64,000 nt of DNA from an uncultured Rhodospirillales bacterium (lineage in GTDB: Bacteria > Pseudomonadota > Alphaproteobacteria > Acetobacterales > Acetobacteraceae), in contig CAILMF010000054.1 of assembly GCA_903835235.1 (NCBI GenBank), positions 124,001 to 188,000 of the forward strand. The letters are read 5' to 3'. Shown here piece after piece: positions 62,645 to 64,000 of the stretch (positions are counted from its first letter, which is position 1; every line of letters starts with the position of its first letter). The notes under the pieces were generated by a model, which saw nothing but the letters and a program-made list of their open reading frames with translations, was not told the DNA's origin and did not search any database. A program made the translations under genes and the position numbers.

Positions 62645-63754
62645 CTAATCCTCCCGGTGGACGTCATGCGTGGTGATGCCGGTGCCCCGCGGCGGCATCG
62701 CCATCCAGTCCCGGCGGCCCAGCGTGCGCAGCGTGTCCTCATGGCCGCTGCGCCAGTGGTCCTGCATGGTGGCGGCGCTGAACTCATAGTCCTTGGCCTG
62801 CCCCTCCCAGGATTTCTGCTGGTAGATCAGCTGGAACACCAGGTATTCCGGTAGCTGCCGCAAGGTGTCGCGCTGCGCACGCTGGGCGTCGGTCAGGCTC
62901 TCGTCGGGCAAGGCCGCAAGCGCCTCGAACAATTGCTGCTTCAGGCCGAAGACCTGCTTGTACAGGTCCGTCGTGTAGCGGGTGCGGGAGGAATACTGGA
63001 TGTCCTTTTGCCGGCCCAGTACCTCCGCCATGTCGCGGGGCAGCGGGCCGCGGGCGGGGAACAGGTCCACCTGGAACACCAGGCTGTCGCCCTGCATGCA
63101 GGTCTCCAGCAGGTATTGCAGCGGCGTGTTGCTGACGATGCCGCCATCCCAGAACCAGTCGGTGCCCACCTGCACCATCGGCAGCGCCGGCGGCAGCGCG
63201 CCGCTGGCCATGATGTGCTGCGGGCCGAGCTCCTGCGTGGCGGTGTCGAAGAAGGTCAGGTTGCCGCTATCCACCTGCACCGCCCCAACTGCCAGTCGCA
63301 CCGGGCCGGTCCGCAACAGCTCGAAGTCCACCAGTTCCGCCAGGGTGCGGCGCAGCGGCTCGGTATCATAGAAGCTGGTGGCGGCGGCGCTGCCGCGCGG
63401 CGCCAGCCAGGTGCTCAGCGCATGCGGTGTGAAGAAGCCGGTCTGGCCCTGCCAGATGGTGCTCAGGGTGCTCCACATGCCGGCCGCGCTGCGGAAGCTG
63501 TCGCCCTCCGGCAGCAGGAAGGTCGTGCGGTCGGTGATGCGCTCCCAAAAGGCGCGCAGCCGTTCCAATCGGCGGGCCGGTGGGTTGCCGGCGATGATCG
63601 CGGCGTTGATGGCGCCGATCGAGACCCCGGCGACGAAGTCCGGCGCGATGCCGTTCTCCTCCAGCGCCTGATAGACGCCGGCCTGGTAGGCGCCCAGCGC
63701 CCCACCGCCCTGCAATACCAGGGCGACGCGGTGGCAACCGGGCGGGCGGCTCAC
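62645..63754 (-). CDS. Patatin-like phospholipase
   Basis: A 369-aa lipid acyl hydrolase with oxyanion loop GGGALGAYQ (16-24), nucleophile S45 in GVSIG and catalytic D203 in WDGGIVSNTP. A DUF3734-type C-terminal extension (from about 240) is present. GTG start at 63754 overlaps the upstream stop by four bases. May act on membrane lipids or storage polymer. No signal peptide. Confidence 0.9.
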   Translation of the reverse strand: MSRPPGCHRVALVLQGGGALGAYQAGVYQALEENGIAPDFVAGVSIGAINAAIIAGNPPARRLERLRAFWERITDRTTFLLPEGDSFRSAAGMWSTLSTIWQGQTGFFTPHALSTWLAPRGSAAATSFYDTEPLRRTLAELVDFELLRTGPVRLAVGAVQVDSGNLTFFDTATQELGPQHIMASGALPPALPMVQVGTDWFWDGGIVSNTPLQYLLETCMQGDSLVFQVDLFPARGPLPRDMAEVLGRQKDIQYSSRTRYTTDLYKQVFGLKQQLFEALAALPDESLTDAQRAQRDTLRQLPEYLVFQLIYQQKSWEGQAKDYEFSAATMQDHWRSGHEDTLRTLGRRDWMAMPPRGTGITTHDVHRED

Positions 63755-64000
63755 AGCCGGTTCACCATTGCCTCGCCGCCCTTCATGACGAAGGGAATGC
63801 GCTCGCCCTGGCCGACGAGCACGGAGATGTCCGTCAGCGGGTCGCCATCAACAAGTATGATGTCGGCAAGCGCGCCGGCGGCGATGACGCCCAGCTGGCC
63901 TTCCTGTTGCAGCAGCTGGGCGTTGGTCAGTGTCGCCTGGCGCAGCACTTCCAGCGCCGGCAGCACCTCGCGCCGGATCACGAACTCCTCTGACTGGCGG
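63751..64000 (-). CDS. Amidohydrolase family protein, C-terminal part (cut by window edge)
   Basis: The frame is open to the window end. The visible 82 residues carry the conserved amidohydrolase C-terminus: ATLTNAQLL, GVIAAGALADIILVDGDPLTD and FVMKGG. These belong to the imidazolonepropionase/Xaa-Pro dipeptidase-like superfamily. It is coupled to the patatin gene by a GTGA overlap. Confidence 0.85.
   Translation of the reverse strand, partial: RQSEEFVIRREVLPALEVLRQATLTNAQLLQQEGQLGVIAAGALADIILVDGDPLTDISVLVGQGERIPFVMKGGEAMVNRL

Overview
The window is about 64 kb of very GC-rich chromosomal DNA, with coding density and gene order typical of an aerobic alphaproteobacterium. The best fit is the Acetobacteraceae (Roseomonas-like). 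This is inferred from the high GC content, the FixNOQP-GHIS oxidase cluster, three Bug-type (TctC) binding proteins plus TctA/TctB, many acyl-CoA and CoA-transferase genes, and alphaproteobacterial families such as DUF1491 and the NDUFAF5-like methyltransferase. There is no rRNA, CRISPR array, integrase, transposase or phage gene. One tRNA (Val, GAC) and one probable small RNA are present.

Layout. 1-7762 (+): the cbb3 cytochrome oxidase operon ccoNOQP-ccoGHIS (ccoN cut by the window edge) ending in an unnamed 59-aa membrane protein. 7896-16839: an SDR (-), an NtaA/SnaA-type flavin monooxygenase (+), then an indolepyruvate ferredoxin oxidoreductase fusion, an acyl-CoA dehydrogenase and maiA (+), a small exported protein and a DapA-like lyase/aldolase (+). 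16879-17132 is a hairpin-rich MITE-like element. 17195-21358 (-): a 1387-aa Calx-beta/RTX/FG-GAP surface or secreted protein with an unusually AT-rich upstream region. 21602-25164 (+): a DUF35 OB-fold protein, thiolase, SDR and CoA-transferase operon. 25251-27539 (+): a GGDEF/EAL protein with a degenerate GGDEF motif.

27583-35591: a small exported protein, tRNA-Val, an N-formylglutamate amidohydrolase, an sRNA that looks like the alpha-r8/MmgR family, a CoA-transferase/Bug/acyl-CoA dehydrogenase group (-), DUF2306, map and a methyltransferase (-). 35734-35855 is a second MITE-like element. 35885-40335: a four-domain rhodanese, comF, DUF1491, an OmpR-type regulator and upp. 40379-42929: cytochrome b561 and a DUF429-like protein with overlapping divergent start codons, then a Bug protein. 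43018-51181: the most system-like region. A translationally coupled minus-strand operon (M20 amidohydrolase, creatininase-family amidohydrolase, two ketopantoate-reductase paralogues, glyoxalase-like protein) is divergent from a complete tripartite tricarboxylate transporter (Bug, TctB, TctA).

51268-64000: a small membrane protein, an MFS exporter, DUF427, two tandem exported metallo-beta-lactamase-fold hydrolases, an RNA m5U methyltransferase, DUF2721, glutaryl-CoA dehydrogenase, a DEAD-box helicase with low-complexity tails at both ends, a Gly-rich exported protein, a branched-chain-type ABC binding protein, a patatin phospholipase and the C-terminus of an amidohydrolase.

Two themes stand out. 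The first is uptake and CoA- or amide-based breakdown of unidentified carboxylates and amides. The second is several small families of structured intergenic repeats, one of which shows compensatory base changes between copies. All family assignments come from reading motifs. No database search was possible.
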